Part shown: in pieces, positions 35,792-47,559 of the stretch
How positions within the stretch are numbered: the first letter of the stretch is position 1
Layout: each line of letters opens with the position of its first letter
DNA from: Gigaspora margarita
Taxonomy: Eukaryota > Glomeromycota > Glomeromycetes > Diversisporales > Gigasporaceae
Direction of reading: 5' to 3'
DNA length: 64,000 nucleotides
NCBI GenBank assembly: GCA_009809945.1
Contig: WTPW01002773.1
Location: forward strand, 1 to 64,000
Translations under genes and position numbers: made by a program
The notes under the pieces: generated by a model
Told to the model about the DNA's origin: nothing
What the model saw: the letters and a program-made list of their open reading frames with translations, nothing else
The model's database searches: none

Positions 35792-37430
35792 CTATTCCTT
35801 AATTCTATATTCAAAAATTTGGTTTAGAAGAGATGAAGAGTTTATAATTTTTTCAGTTATATTGCATCCTGTATAGATACAAAGTTTGTGGAGTGTAGGA
35901 ATATTGAGAAGCAAAGGGTTTGTTAAAATATCATTGCTTGTATTTAAAGATAGTTTAAGAGATCTTTTGATTTGTTTAGTAAGAAGAGTTGAAAGTTTGT
36001 TGATTTGTTGATTTGTTAGAGATGTTGCTTGAAGAAGATATTCTATTGAGGGTGCAAGAATTGTGTTAAAAAGTCTTGAAATTTGAATTGGCAAGAGTTT
36101 TTTATATTGGATCAGTTTGATAAAGTTTTCAATTTTTNCTATAATTTTTTCTAGAGTTGGTTTAGTTGAACCAGTGCNATTAAAGTAGATTCCTAGATAT
36201 CTAATTGTATCATGGTGTTTTCGAAGAGGGATAGTTTTATTGTTGAATGTTATAGAATGTGTAGATGAAGTATTTTGGTATTTAGATTTAGGAGAAATAA
36301 GTACTAAATCTGTTTTAAAAGGATTTACTTGTATATTGTTAAGTTTGTATAGTTTAGAAACATTATTTAGTAAGTTTTGAAGTGAATTTGGATCTTCACA
36401 GTGCCATACTGTATCATCCATAAATGCTAATGGGGGTATAGTAAAAGTAGGTAGGTTTTTTTGAGTTAGTTGTTCTAGTGGTGATAAAGTATGAATTTTA
36501 AGGAGTTGTTTTTGATATTTGGAGTTAATAAAACAAAGAATAGGATTATAGTATATTTTCCATAAAAAAGGAGAATAGATTTCTCCTTGTTCTATACCAG
36601 AGTATAATGTTATAAGTTGTGTTGTACCATATGCTATAATAACTTTGGCTTGGCGGTTTGTATGAAGATTTGTAATAAAATCAATGCTATTTTGAGGCAT
36701 GCCAATTCTTTTGCATGCTTCAGCTAGTCTTAAAATATTAATTTTATCGAATGCTTTTGACATATCCTGGAATAGAATCTAGGCTCTTTATTGCTTTCTT
36801 TGTAATATTCAATTGTATTAAGTAGAATTTGAATAGGTATGGGTTGAGGAGTTTTTGGTAGCTACAAAGTTAAGATTGCTTAAAAGTTTGTTTTGGAAAA
36901 TAATACAATCTAGTCGTTTTGTAAAGATTTAGTAAGACTTTTTTTGAGAGATTCAATTAGTAAAATAGGGCGAACTTGATCAAGTATAAAGTCCCAGTTT
37001 GATTTTTTTGGAATAAGGTATATGTGAGATAATTTCCAGGTTGAGGAGATTTGTTAAAGTTGTAAGCATTTAGAAAGGAATAGTTGAAGAGCATTTTGGT
37101 TTTGAGTTGAGAGTGATTTGAGATGTTCATAGTTAAGGCCTGAGGGACCAGATGCCTTTTGGTTAGGTAATAAAGAAATAGTTTCAAACTACTCTTTATT
37201 AGAAATTTTGGATAGAAGATTTTCATAACAAGGTTCATATTCTGGATGTGGTTTGTAAAGATTATAAAATTCAGAATTTGGAGAAATTATAGAAAGAGGC
37301 TGTTCTTGGTAATAGTTTTGAAAATGATATTGAATTTGGGTTTTAATTTCTTTAGAATTTGTTAAAAGATTGTTATTTGTAAGAAGTCTGTCAAGATGTA
37401 TACTTGAACCAAATCTCTCAAGCATTTTTT
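35792..37430 (-). pseudogene. LINE 1 reverse transcriptase domain
   Basis: Fingers: KASGPSGLNYEHLKSL (about 37150) and LDQVRPILLIESLKKSLTK (about 36960). Palm: MSKAFDKINILRLAEACK (36763, first catalytic Asp region), GIEQGEIYSPFLWKIYYNP and LAFMDDTVWHCED (MDD codons at about 36413-36421), then NNIQVNPFKTDLVLIS. The catalytic box is F-M-D-D rather than the Y/F-A-D-D usual in LINEs. Stops of the CAA-to-TAA type occur at about 37065 and 36900. Ambiguous bases N lie at 36138 and 36178. Confidence 0.88.
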
Positions 37431-37905
37431 TGAAGAAGAGCTTTGGATTTTGAATAAAATTTAAGTCACGCTCTTGGAGTTTGACTTTAATTTCTTCTTA
37501 TATTTTTTGTTTTATCTCAAGTTCAATTTGTTTTTTTAAATGTTTTTCTTCGAAATTGAGAATAGAAGAATATTGAGAGTGTATGAGATTTGTATTTAAA
37601 GTTAGAGATGATATAAGGGTATTATGTATATATTTGTTATAATAGTTAAGGAGTGAGTTAAAAAATTTTTTAGATTTTAGTAATTTCTTAATAGAAATTA
37701 GATGCTCGAGTTGATAGTGTATAGGAGAGAGTTTTATTTTTGGTTTATTAAAGAGATTTTTAGAGATTTTTTTAAAGGGTATAAATTTTAATGCTGCTTT
37801 ATTGATTATTTTTTCGATTTGTTGCCAGGTTGAGTTTAAATCATTGATATTTTGAATTTTGCTTATGTTAGGGGTGATTTTTTTAAGTCTAGAATCAGTA
37901 AAATC

Positions 37906-38806
37906 TTAGTAGTTAAGAATGTGAGTTTGTGAAGCATGTTTCCATAAGAAAACTTTTCTAGAAGGCTGTTTGTGTTGATTTTGTGAAATAGAAAGAATGA
38001 CTTCAAGTGAAACTATGTTGTGATCAGAGTTGGTAAAGATTGTATTAAGAATATCAGTATAGTCTATAAAAGAAATAGATAGATTTGTCCATATTTGGTC
38101 AATTCTGCTATATGAATTTTGTGAGAACAAGTAAATTTGGTTGAGTTGGGATGAAAAAGTCTGTATATATCTTGAAAGTATGGTTTTAGAGTTTTAATAA
38201 GTTAAGATTTAGGAAGAGAGGTTTTTTTGGGAGGGTATCAGTCAAGTTTAGGATTTGGTGTTGAATTAAAATCACCTATAAGTATGATTTTGTGTTTTGA
38301 AGTTTGAATTAAAGAGTTGATTTGCTTAAGAACATCTTTTCTTTGTTGTGTTTTTTCTTTAGTAAGATAGTAAATTTGAATAACTTGAAGAGAAATTGAT
38401 GGAAAAAAGAATTCTATACTTAGAATAAAACCTTTGTATTCAAATATTTTGCCAATAAATTTTGACATTTGGTTGTGAATAAATAAGCCTACTCCAGCTT
38501 GTCTATTGTTAATGGAAGGACTCCAAAAGTTTTGGTAGTTAATTAAGTTCTTAGAGAGTTGTGAAAATTTAGATTCTTTTAATAATAAGTAAGTTTCAGA
38601 AAGACTAATATATCTATTTGGTTTTCTATAATGTAATTATAGATAATATTTTGTTTAATATATAATGACAAACCATTAATATTAAGAGAATTAATTTGTA
38701 TTTTTTGAGGGTAGTCTGTAGGTAGTAAACTAGAGTTAGAAGATGGTGTATTTGATTTGATTAATGATTTATAGTATATTGGATATTGCTTGGAAGAAAG
38801 TAGCAT
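37906..38806 (-). pseudogene. LINE 1 apurinic-type endonuclease domain
   Basis: Pieces in order: INSLNINGLSLYIKQNIIYN...IDILVFLKLTYY (38806-38579), where LKLT stands where LQET is usual; HKIILIGDFNSTPNPKLD (about 38240-38300, the GDFN motif); and SRIDQIWTNLSIS followed by FTNSDHNIVSLEV (38130-37906, the SDH motif). The endonuclease nicks target DNA to prime reverse transcription. Frame breaks separate the three parts. Confidence 0.85.
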
Positions 38807-41528
38807 ATGGTTAGAAAGGATAGTATCCTGAATATTAAAATATATATGTGTTTTTAGGGTTGTTATATTAACAGAGATTTTATATGGTTGGAAAAAAGAA
38901 TTTTGGAGTAAATATTGGGTAAAAGATTTAAGTATTTGAGAGGTAAAAGTAGTGGAAGGTTATACTTTTTTAGAAATTTGTTATAGTATAATTTCTCAAT
39001 AGGTAAAAAGCGTTGGGAATTTGTAAGTTGGTATTAGGCGATAGTATAGCTGTTTGAATATTGGTTATCAGAGTTGTATTGGTATTAAAAAGTTGTGAGT
39101 TGGGTGTTAAGAAAAAAAGATTATCAGTAAAGATTGGTATTTGAAAATTATTATTAAGTGATTTAAGCTCTATATTGTAGAAGGTTGATAGTTCTTCAAA
39201 GAGTAGAAATATGAAGTGACCTGGTACTAAGTTTTTATATGGAAGGTAAATATGTGCTTTTGTAAAAAAAAGATCAATTTGAGGATGTGGTTTGATGAAG
39301 ATTTTAATATATTGGGTTGAAAAGAACATATGATAATATTCTAGTATATATTCTAAAAAAGAGCCTATAGTTTGTGAAGAAGATAAAGTTTGTAGTCTGT
39401 AGTAATAGAGAAATTTATTGTAACATGCTGTTGGGTCATATATTTCAAGAAAGCTTAAATTAGGATTGTTATAGCCATCATTTAAGAATTTTGTAGGTAT
39501 TTCAATTTTTTCATTATCAAAATCTTTTATGAGTAGAGATTCATCATAAATTTCTGATATTAGATTGTTGTTAGAGTTGGTATTAGTTGATAGTAAAAAG
39601 GTATTAAAAGAGAGTTGTACTTCAGAAGGAGATGAAGATATGATATCTGAAGTATTGCAGTTGGCTTCTATAGAAACGCTTGCCGTTTTAAGCTCAGTTC
39701 TCACAGCTGCAAAGGATTCCATAGCCTGCCCTGTGCGTTGGGTCTGGCCATCATAAACTTGGTCCTACGCGTAAATAGACTTATTCACCTGTCTACTTAC
39801 ATCATTCTCTTCTAAAAATGGCCTATTATCAATAGAGGACATTATAATTCTAGAAATGGTGGCTGCATTTATGTTTTCTATAGAAGACAAATTTAAAAAG
39901 GATTATAGGATAAGGTTTGGTTAGTTTGAGAGTTAAGAATATTAGCATATATTTGTTTGGAAAGGAATGAATTGTCTGATTGTTCAGAATCTGGTTCAAT
40001 ATTAGTATTAGCTACTTTGTTAGGATTAAAAAAAAGTGTAGCATCTAATATTTGAGGAGTTGTAAAATTAATTTGAAATTTGTCTTTAATAATTTTTTTT
40101 GCTTTAGGAAGAGCAATTGATTTGTAGTATTGGAGAATTTGAGAGTAGGTAAATTTTTCTTGTTTCATTATATAGTAGTAAGTGATAGCACAAGCAAGAT
40201 AATAGGTATTAATAGGTGTAGAAGTAAGTTTTGAATTGCTTGTTGCTCACTTAATTGAATAATTTTATTATTTTTTGCAGTAGTGATAAGATATGCTTTA
40301 AAATATTTGTAAAAATAGTATGCTTTACACTTGTTTTTGGTTTCAGTATTGTTAAGTTTCATAAATTCTTCTTCAGTATTACAAGAAAGTTTGTAAAAAA
40401 GATTTGTAAGTGTAGTATTTTGAAATAATGCTGTGTTTTTATTGTCCTTATCAAATATTAAGAAATCCATTTTAGGCTTAATCCATGTTTGATTATTAGT
40501 TTGAGTAACTGGGAATTTGATATAGGATTGTTAAAAGAAGAAATTAGAGAGATTTTGAAAATTATGTTCTGTATCTTTGGGTAGAGTAATACATGGTTTT
40601 TCAATACTATGAGTACATGTATGAATATGAAATAAAGCTGCTTTAGTGCAAAGTTGAGAGCATTCATGAAGTGAGTAGATTGATAGGATTTCAACAGATT
40701 TAGGAAGTAATCTTTTGTTAGCAGTAGCTACTTGAAAAGAAATTTGCCATTTGATATAATTATAGGTTTTCAATTAATATTGTTCATCTATTTCTTTAAA
40801 TTGTCGTTTATATTGGTTATAGAATAATTCAAACCAAAGATCAAAATCAGATTTGTAGAGTTTTAGAGTAGGGATACGAAAGGTTTCAAGATATTCTTGT
40901 TTAGGTATATTAAGTAAAATATTAATATTAAATTTGTTATCATTTTGGAGTTTAAGTAGAGAAGTATTAGGATTATCTTTACTAATAAAGAAGTTGGTTT
41001 TAAGACTAAGTGGATGGATATGTATATCTTCAATAAATTTGTTTCTGTTAATAGTTTGATAGTTGTTTTGAAGAAAAAGATGTAATCTGGCTAGGTTTAG
41101 AGCAATATTGTTATGATTATTGGTAGTATAGGGTGGAATAGACTGATAAAGAGTAAAAATTTTAGAATAGTTAAGTTTAGTAAAGAGTGTTGTTGTAAAT
41201 TGAAGCAAGATGTCTTTAAAAATAGAGAAAAGTATTTCAAAAGGTATAGTAATTGATTTATCAATTGAAGGGTTATGTTGATAAATTAGATCAGTAAGAA
41301 ATTTAGGTTGTTGGCCACCTAGTTGTTTAAGTAAATAGTTAAAGGCATATTTAGAAGCATGTTGAGTATCAGTTGCTGGTTTGTTAACTTGGCCAGATTT
41401 AAAATTAATAAGAAAAGGTTTAATAAAATCAAGAATTTGCTGAGAAAATAATGTATTAAGTCTAGTATATGGCTCCATATCAGGTNTNACAGGATAGAGT
41501 TGAAACCAATCCAGGCCTNNANAATTAT

Positions 41529-41529
41529 T

Positions 41530-41563
<34 letters not shown>

Positions 41564-41622
41564 GTTGTTGTTGTTGTTGTTGTTGCTGTTGTAGTTGTTG
41601 TTGTTGTTGTTATTGCTGTTGC

Positions 41623-41658
<36 letters not shown>

Positions 41659-41660
41659 AT
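41529..41660. repeat. CAA/TTG microsatellite encoding poly-Gln
   Basis: Nearly pure (TTG)n on the plus strand, with the period broken by one missing base near 41560 and by CTG variants. It generates long false frames (poly-Cys, poly-Leu, poly-Asn, poly-Thr) on both strands. The true product on the minus strand is poly-Gln in ORF1. Confidence 0.9.
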
Positions 41661-42306
41661 TTGCTTGTTTTGTTCTTTTTGTTGGAAAAATTGTGTTTGT
41701 TGTTGTTGTTCATGTTGAGAAAGTTGTATTTCTGGTTGGGAAGATTTTTGTTGATGTTCTTGTTGTATTTGTACTTGTAGTTGTTGTTGAATAGTAGTTG
41801 TTGAATGAGAGGAAAGAGAAAGAGGATCAATTTCCATCATAGAGGAAGTTGCAGGAGAATTAGTAGAAGTTAGTGGTTGAAGTGTAGTAGTAAGTGGATT
41901 AGATTGTTGGGGTTGAGTTAAGAGATTAAGGCATTGTTTATGATAAATTTGGTCTGCATGAAAAATAGCATCTTAATGAAGATAATGCTTATTATTTTGT
42001 TTTTTTTTGGCAGTAAACTTACATTTGTAGCATTTATAAGTATGAAAACTAGAAGATGAAGAAGTATCATCAGTAGAAGAAGGAGGAATGAATTCAGTAG
42101 TTTCGAGAGTTCAGCTAAGAAGTTTTTTGGTTTGATTGTTGGAAGTAATTGGTATAAAATTAGGATTAAGAGAATAGGTATTGTTTTTAGTAGAAACAAA
42201 TTTAGTATGAAATTTGTTACAGAGGCATCTAATAGTAGCAGTCATAGTAGGGGCTTGAAAGAAATGAGTTGCAATTTGATTGGATTGTAAATTTTTGAAA
42301 AAGCAA

Positions 42307-42592
42307 TAGGGTTTCTTAAATTCAAATCAAATCAAATATTAGTTCAATTTGAATTTGATCAAATCAAATTGACCCTGATTTGAATTTGATTTGATTCAAA
42401 TATGTGAATTTGAATTTGATTTGGATTTGAATTTTTAATAGTAATTTTCAAATCAAATCAAATATTTGTCAAATCAAATCAAATTTGATCATATTTGAAT
42501 TTGATCAAATCAAATATAGTCAAATTTGAATTTGAATTTGATCAAATATTTGATTCAAATATTTGAATATCAAATCAAATTGTGGAACCCTA
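42307..42592. mobile_element. hAT-like MITE, copy 2, inside LINE 1 ORF1
   Basis: TAGGGTTTC...GGAACCCTA, with exact 8-bp duplication AAAAGCAA at 42299-42306 and 42593-42600. Highly similar to 6968-7252. Skipping the element and one duplication (294 bp) joins PSNAKPTAC to FFKNLQSNQIATHFF in the LINE ORF1 without frame change, which confirms the boundaries. Confidence 0.9.
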
Positions 42593-42830
42593 AAAAGCAA
42601 GCAGTTGGTTTAGCATTAGATGGAGTTGGTCTAGCTGTGCTTGAAATGCTTTCATGAATAAATATTCCAAAGCAATTAGGGCATTGCATAAAAACGTTGT
42701 CAAGATCTATTGTATCAGGTTCATTATCAATAGTAGTTGCCATATTGAAAATGATAAAATTAATAAGAGCTTTTCAGATTGGTATCTTTTGGTTTGTATA
42801 ACGTTGCACAGTTGGTGTAACTATATTGTG

Positions 42831-42910
42831 TTTGTAGCTAGTGTGGCTTGTGGCTAGTGTAGCCTGTAGCTAGTATGGCTTGTGGCTAGTGTAGCTTGTG
42901 GCTAGTATAG
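42831..42910 (-). repeat. Five 16-bp tandem repeats upstream of LINE ORF1
   Basis: Five units of CTTGTGGCTAGTGTAG (plus-strand reading) with one or two changes each, ending about 90 bp before the ORF1 start on the minus strand. Tandem repeats in this place could be a LINE 5' promoter unit. That is inference from position. Confidence 0.75.
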
Positions 42911-43004
42911 CTTGTAATACAAAGGTAGTATGTGTAACTATGATATAAATAGTAGCAAAATTTACACAAGATTTGTGTAAATTAAAATAAGTACAAATTT
43001 GTAA

Positions 43005-43170
43005 GGGGTGTGCCATTTATTACATAATATTTTTTACTTAGTAGCCACTCTTATCCATGTATGGTGTGATCACTTTATCTATTTCAGATTGCTTATGATC
43101 ATATATAGACATGATGACCACCTCTGACCATGTATCTATGGTAAAAATTACATAATAAATGGCATGCCCC
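43005..43170. mobile_element. PIF/Harbinger-like MITE, 166 bp
   Basis: GGGGTGTGCCATTTATTACA at the left pairs with the right end, which reads inward as GGGGCATGCCATTTATTATG. TAA flanks both sides (43002-43004, 43171-43173). It carries no coding region. Confidence 0.75.
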
Positions 43171-43789
43171 TAATTGTTTGTTTTGTATAAAACTTAATTA
43201 GTTCAAATAAGGAAAATTGTACAAATTAAATAATTTGTAGGAAAACCACTAATATTGGATAATTTAAAACGTGGTTGGAGCTTAAAATTTGTTGGGATCA
43301 AAGCAAAAAGAACTGAATTTAAAAGTTTAAAAGTTAAAAAGGAGTTTAGAATATTTTGATTGCAAAATCCTCAGTTTATATTCGTTTTGGGTATATTATA
43401 TATTGAAATGAAGCCAAAAAAGAGGTGAACAACTTTGTCTTAAAGAGCAAAACAAGTTTCCTTGACCCAAATTGCAAAATTAAGCAGAATATTTATTTAT
43501 TTAAAATTTAATATATTTTAACAAGAAAAGGTTAAAATAGTATAAAATTTAATGGTTATATGTAACTTTGTATTTAAAACAAGTTTATATAGTTGTAAAG
43601 AGCCTTTTATTTAATAAATTTTCAAGTAAATTGATTTTTTGTTTAAGAAAATTTTGGTACAAGTGATTGTCAGGAAGAGTTAGTAATTTGTATCCAATAA
43701 TGATAAGTAATATTAATAAAATTAAAAATATTTTTAATGAAAAATTATAAGTTTTTGTCTATTATTGTTTTTATTACAACTTGTGGTTC
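43171..43789. other. No gene supported
   Basis: AT-rich sequence just past the integrase of the LTR element. No second LTR, purine tract or open frame is recognised here. Confidence 0.35.
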
Positions 43790-45070
43790 CTAGTTTTGTC
43801 ATTTGTAATATTTTTCAAGTTTGTCACTGTTATAATATCATTTGAAAATTTGGCTTTTTTTCTTATGTAATCTATATGCACCATTTCTGAGTTTAGCACA
43901 TATAGTATATGGTTCATTTTGTTTATCCTCAAACTTGACAGATCTAGAAGATTCTATATTTTCTGTTGTATCCATACTTTTTCTCCAATTTCAAATTCTA
44001 TTGGCTTTATTTGACCATCATGTCTTTGTTTCTGTTTTGTTGTGATGCTTTTGTATTTTTCCGTACATGGGTATAAGTTTCTTCTAACTTGTCCATTAGC
44101 TTATAAGCTTGGGTTAGAATACTATCTTCTAGGTCTATTTCTAATTCTGTTTCTGTTATTGGTAGTATAGCTTCAATAGGTAATACAGCTTGTCATCTAT
44201 ATACAAGTTGAAATGGAGTATATCCTGTAGTAGCATGTCTTTTGGTTCGATATACAAATAGTATCGAAGGTAAATATTTGTTCCAAGTTTGGCTTGTAGC
44301 AACTTTTGCAAGAGATTCACATAAGGTTCTATTTAATTGTTCAACCATTCTATTTGTTTGTAGATGGTATAGTGATGAAAATTTGTGACGTATTAGAAAT
44401 TTTTTACATAAAATTCTAATTATATCACTTCTAAAATTAGGTTCTTGGTTAGAAAGATTAATTATTAGAATCCTATGTTGACATACTATTTCTGTGAAAA
44501 TAAATTGAGCAAGAGTTAAAGCACTGGCATCTGGTACTGCTTGTACTTCTGGCCACCATGTTAGATAATTAATAGCCACAATAATATGCCGATTCTTTTA
44601 TATTGTAATTGGTAAAGATCCTACTAGATCAATTTTAATACGTTCGAAGGCTTGTCCTATTTTAATAGGGTGCAAAAGTTCTTTTTTTCATGACTTTCCT
44701 TGTCTTTGGCATTGTTCACAAATTTTAACATATTCTTTAATATCTTTATACATTTGATCCCAATAATAGCGTTCAGCAATTTTATGGTATATAGTATTAA
44801 TTCCTAAATGTTCAGCAGTAGGATGACTATGCATCATGTAGAGTACAGAGTCTACTTCAGTTCATTTGATTACAGAAATGGTTTGCTTGGGTTCTTTCTA
44901 TTGCATTTATATAATAGTTCATTCCGAATCTCGAAGTATTTTGCTTGGGTTTGTAATTGTTTCCGTTGATAATTAGTAAAGTCTATAGGTATAGTTTCTG
45001 ATTTTAAGCAATTGTATAAGTTATAATATTGATCTAAATTCATTTAGAAAATAGAGTTTTGGTCAGAGTT
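43790..45070 (-). pseudogene. Ty3/gypsy integrase, decayed
   Basis: The N-terminal zinc-binding region (about 44835-44700) reads HSHPTAEHLGINTIYHKI, then YYWDQMYKDIKEYVKICEQC, the HHCC pattern. In the core, IDLVGSLPI gives the first Asp. ILIINLSNQEPNF stands where TDQG is expected, so the second catalytic Asp has become Asn. HLQTNRMVEQLNRTL supplies the Glu. The C-terminal part continues with QAVLPIEAILPI and IGEKVWI-type sequence down to about 43790. Several stops are present. Integrase would insert the cDNA, and with the Asp lost and the stops it is inactive. Confidence 0.88.
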
Positions 45071-45161
45071 TTGACAAAGTATCCACATTGGAGTGAATTC
45101 TTTCAGGTTTATGTATCACGACAAAGTTATAGAATTGTAGTTTTAGAATCTATTGTCCAAT

Positions 45162-47550
45162 TCATCCTTTTGGTTCAACTATTTTAAGCCATTTTAATGC
45201 TAAGTGATCAGTTATTAGAATAAATTCTGTAGCTCCCAAGTAACTATGAAAATGCTTTATAGTCCATACTATAGCAGCACATTCAAGCTCAGTAGCATAA
45301 TAGTTTTGTTCAGTAGATTGGAGACTTTTGCTAGTATAAGCGACAGAGTATCCTTTTTCATTTTTGTCCTTTTGACTTAATGTAGTACCAAAGCTATGAT
45401 AAGAAGCATCAGTAGCAAGAATAAATCTTTTGCCAAAATCTGAATAGGCTAATACTGGTGCAGTAACAAGCTTTTTCTTTAATTTCTCAAATGCTTGTTG
45501 TTGTTTACTTCCCCAATAGTAAGGTTCATCCTTATATAGAAGTTGGTTCAACGGTTGAGCAATGGCAGAAAAGTTTTGAATAAATTGTCGGTAGTATTCA
45601 ACTAATCCAAGAAAAGATCTTAGCTTGATTGTGTTTTTGGGTGGTTGAATCTTTTGAACAGTTTCTATTTTTGCTAGGTCTGGTGCAATTCCTTTTTCAC
45701 TAATGATATGTCCTAAAAATGGTAAGGACTTCATCCAAAAATTGCATTTTTCTATATTTAATTTTAATCCAGTATCCCTAATGCATTAAAATACAATTCT
45801 TAAATGTTTTAAATGTTCCTCAAATGTTTTAGAAAAGACATTGGTATCATCAAGATACACAACTACAAATTTCTATGCAATTCTCTTATAGACTCGATCC
45901 ATAAGTCGTTGAAAGTAGCAGGTGCATTACAAAGGCCAAATAGCATTACATTGAACTCATAAGTACCATATTTGTAATAAATGCAGTCTTTTTTCTATCT
46001 TGTTTATCCATTAATACTTGCCAACATCCATTTGCAAGATCAAGAGTAGAAAACTATTGTGATCCTGACAAAGTGTTTAGCATTTAGGGTGTGGCGATCT
46101 AGGGAAGTTGGTAAGTTGTCACCCCCCAAGCGGCAGGTCTAGGGTTCAAATCCCACTGGCGACGCTTTGAAAAATAGACCTGTGTTACGGTAACTGTTTC
46201 TTGTCGATCGGTTGCTTGGTACACCATCTCGAATGGGAGCCTTGGGCGTACAAATCCAAGGAACCGGAGAAATGGAAACCCGTTTGGCAAGCCCCGAGTA
46301 AGGAGATAGCAAAGATCTTCGACGGCGCTACCAAAGCCAGAATATCGAAAACCGGAGCCAGAGGATCGGACGATAAAACCCTTAAGGAGGGGGTTCACCA
46401 ACCTGGCCGCCAGAGTCATACCGGAGGAAAAGGACTTATGCTGCGGAAGTAGGTACCAAGGGAAGAAGGCCATATCGACCCTTCCAGGCTAACTGGTTTG
46501 GAAGTTTGTGAATTCGGTGTAAGGACTGGTAGGATGGTAATGGTGGGTGCTGGGATTGGAGCGAACCTTGCAAGGGCAGAAGTAGGTAACAGTAGGGGTT
46601 TAATGGTTAGCCCTGACTCCAAGTGTCGGTATAATGCAGATGTGTAAGTTACCGAAGTGTAGGTGAATATCTGGTGGGACAGGTACCACTCTACCAAGTT
46701 TCCCCTGAGGATAACAGGACCAGGGTTACCTGGCTGGGTCCTAAGAACTATGGATAGTGTATCCGGGACAGTCTGACTGACTTGTGATGTAACGGGATTA
46801 GTCCTGGTGACACAGGATGGGTTGGCAGGAGGGACAGAAAATCAGAGGGTTTAAATAGGCAATTTCCGTAGTTGGGTTGCAGGTATGGCAGCTAGTGTGG
46901 AACCTTAGGGCGGACCACTTAAATTAGACACCAAAAGTGTACGTGTGGCTAGTTGGATCCTCGTCTATGTAACAAATGTCGGTGAACCCCATGTGGTTCA
47001 CCAACGGCCCTAATATCCTGAATAAAATTCCTAGGTCCCAAGGTGGGCACTTTGAAATGAAAAAAAAAAAAGTGTTTAGCATTTCCTAGATTCGTGATAA
47101 GGAGTAGGCATCCTTTTTGGTAATGCTATTGAGTTTCCTGTAATCAATACAGAATTTCAATTTTTTATTCTTTTTGTGTATGAGAACAACAGGTAATGCC
47201 CATGGGCTTGGGCTTTCAGAAAGTCAAATGATTTTATTTTCTAGCATTCATTCAATTTCTTTCTTAATAAATTCTTGTTTACTTGGGGGTACATTATAAG
47301 GTCTTTGTCTTATTGGAGGTATATTTTTTGTATAGATTTTATGTTGTACAATATCTGTTCGTCCAAGTTCATTAATATCCTTTGCAAAAAGGTCTGCAAA
47401 TTCATCAAGTAAGGCTTTAAATTTTAATTTTTGTTCTTTAATTAATAGTTCAATATTAATATAGTCTGTTTTCTCTAATGTATATTCTTCATAAGGGATT
47501 AATGTTTCTATAGAATACACAAAATTATATTTTTGTGCATTCCTTTGCAA
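45162..47550 (-). pseudogene. Ty3/gypsy reverse transcriptase and RNase H, split by a SINE
   Basis: The RT starts near 47550 (FADLFAKDINELGRTD, then YNVPPSKQEFIKKEIE) and continues with FCIDYRKLNSITKKDAYS. It is cut by the SINE at 46086-47070 and resumes with FSTLDLANGCWQVLMDKQD. The catalytic box VVVYLDDTNVFSK lies at about 45830-45870. Thumb and RNase H are in one open frame, 45734-45162: FLGHIISEKGIAPDL, then ILATDASYHSF, ELECAAIVW and ILITDHLALKWL, with the acidic residues intact. Stops such as CAG/TGG-to-TAG changes and frameshifts near 46000 kill the gene. Confidence 0.92.
46086..47070 (+). mobile_element. tRNA-headed SINE, copy 3, inserted in the RT
   Basis: The tRNA-like head (about 46090-46164) contains an A-box-like AAGTTGGTAAGTTG and a strong B box, GGGTTCAAATCCC. 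The A tail (47060-47070) is followed by the exact 14-bp duplication AGTGTTTAGCATTT (46072-46085 and 47071-47084). The element is about 985 bp, long for a SINE, and much richer in G+C than the host. The open frames inside it on both strands (46099-46697) are composition artefacts. The middle carries GGTTTAATGGTTAGCCCTGA, shared with LINE 1 and SINE 2. Confidence 0.9.
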
Positions 47551-47559
47551 ACCAGTTGC

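Larger units (their letters stand above)
38970..42743 (-). pseudogene. LINE 1 ORF1 protein with Cys/His motifs and poly-Gln
   Basis: Starts at the ATG at 42743 (MATTIDNEPDTIDLDNV, then MQCPNCFGIF). The reading crosses the MITE at 42307-42592, continues as MTATIRCLCNKFHTKF and YKCYKCKFTAKKKQ, then a Gln-rich run (41840-41530). Beyond ambiguous bases near 41485-41522 it goes on with MEPYTRLNTLFSQQILDF (41478-40774) and LHECSQLCTKAALFHIHTC (about 40650). The end (39722-38970) is a 250-residue open frame. The role is probably RNA binding or particle assembly. The family is not one I can name. A one-base loss in the Gln microsatellite near 41560 and several stops disable it. Confidence 0.7.
33379..42970 (-). 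mobile_element. LINE (non-LTR retrotransposon) 1, minus strand
   Basis: In element order this holds a 5' region with a 16-bp tandem repeat (42831-42910), an ORF1 protein with Cys/His motifs and a poly-Gln tract (42743 to about 38970), and an AP-type endonuclease (38806-37906). These are followed by reverse transcriptase (37430-35792), RNase H (34905-34500), a C-terminal Cys/His knuckle (34231-33947), and a 3' untranslated region ending in a T-run on the plus strand (33379-33405), which is the A-tail. All coding parts contain stops or frameshifts. The outer 5' end and target duplication could not be fixed. A hAT-like MITE interrupts ORF1 at 42307-42592. Confidence 0.82.

Noticed and set aside
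41500..41830. Poly-Cys, poly-Leu, poly-Asn and poly-Thr open frames
   Set aside because: Shadow frames of the (TTG)n microsatellite; the supported product is poly-Gln on the minus strand.
46099..46697. Three overlapping 83-124-codon frames on both strands
   Set aside because: They lie in the GC-rich SINE, where stops are rare by composition; no protein motif.
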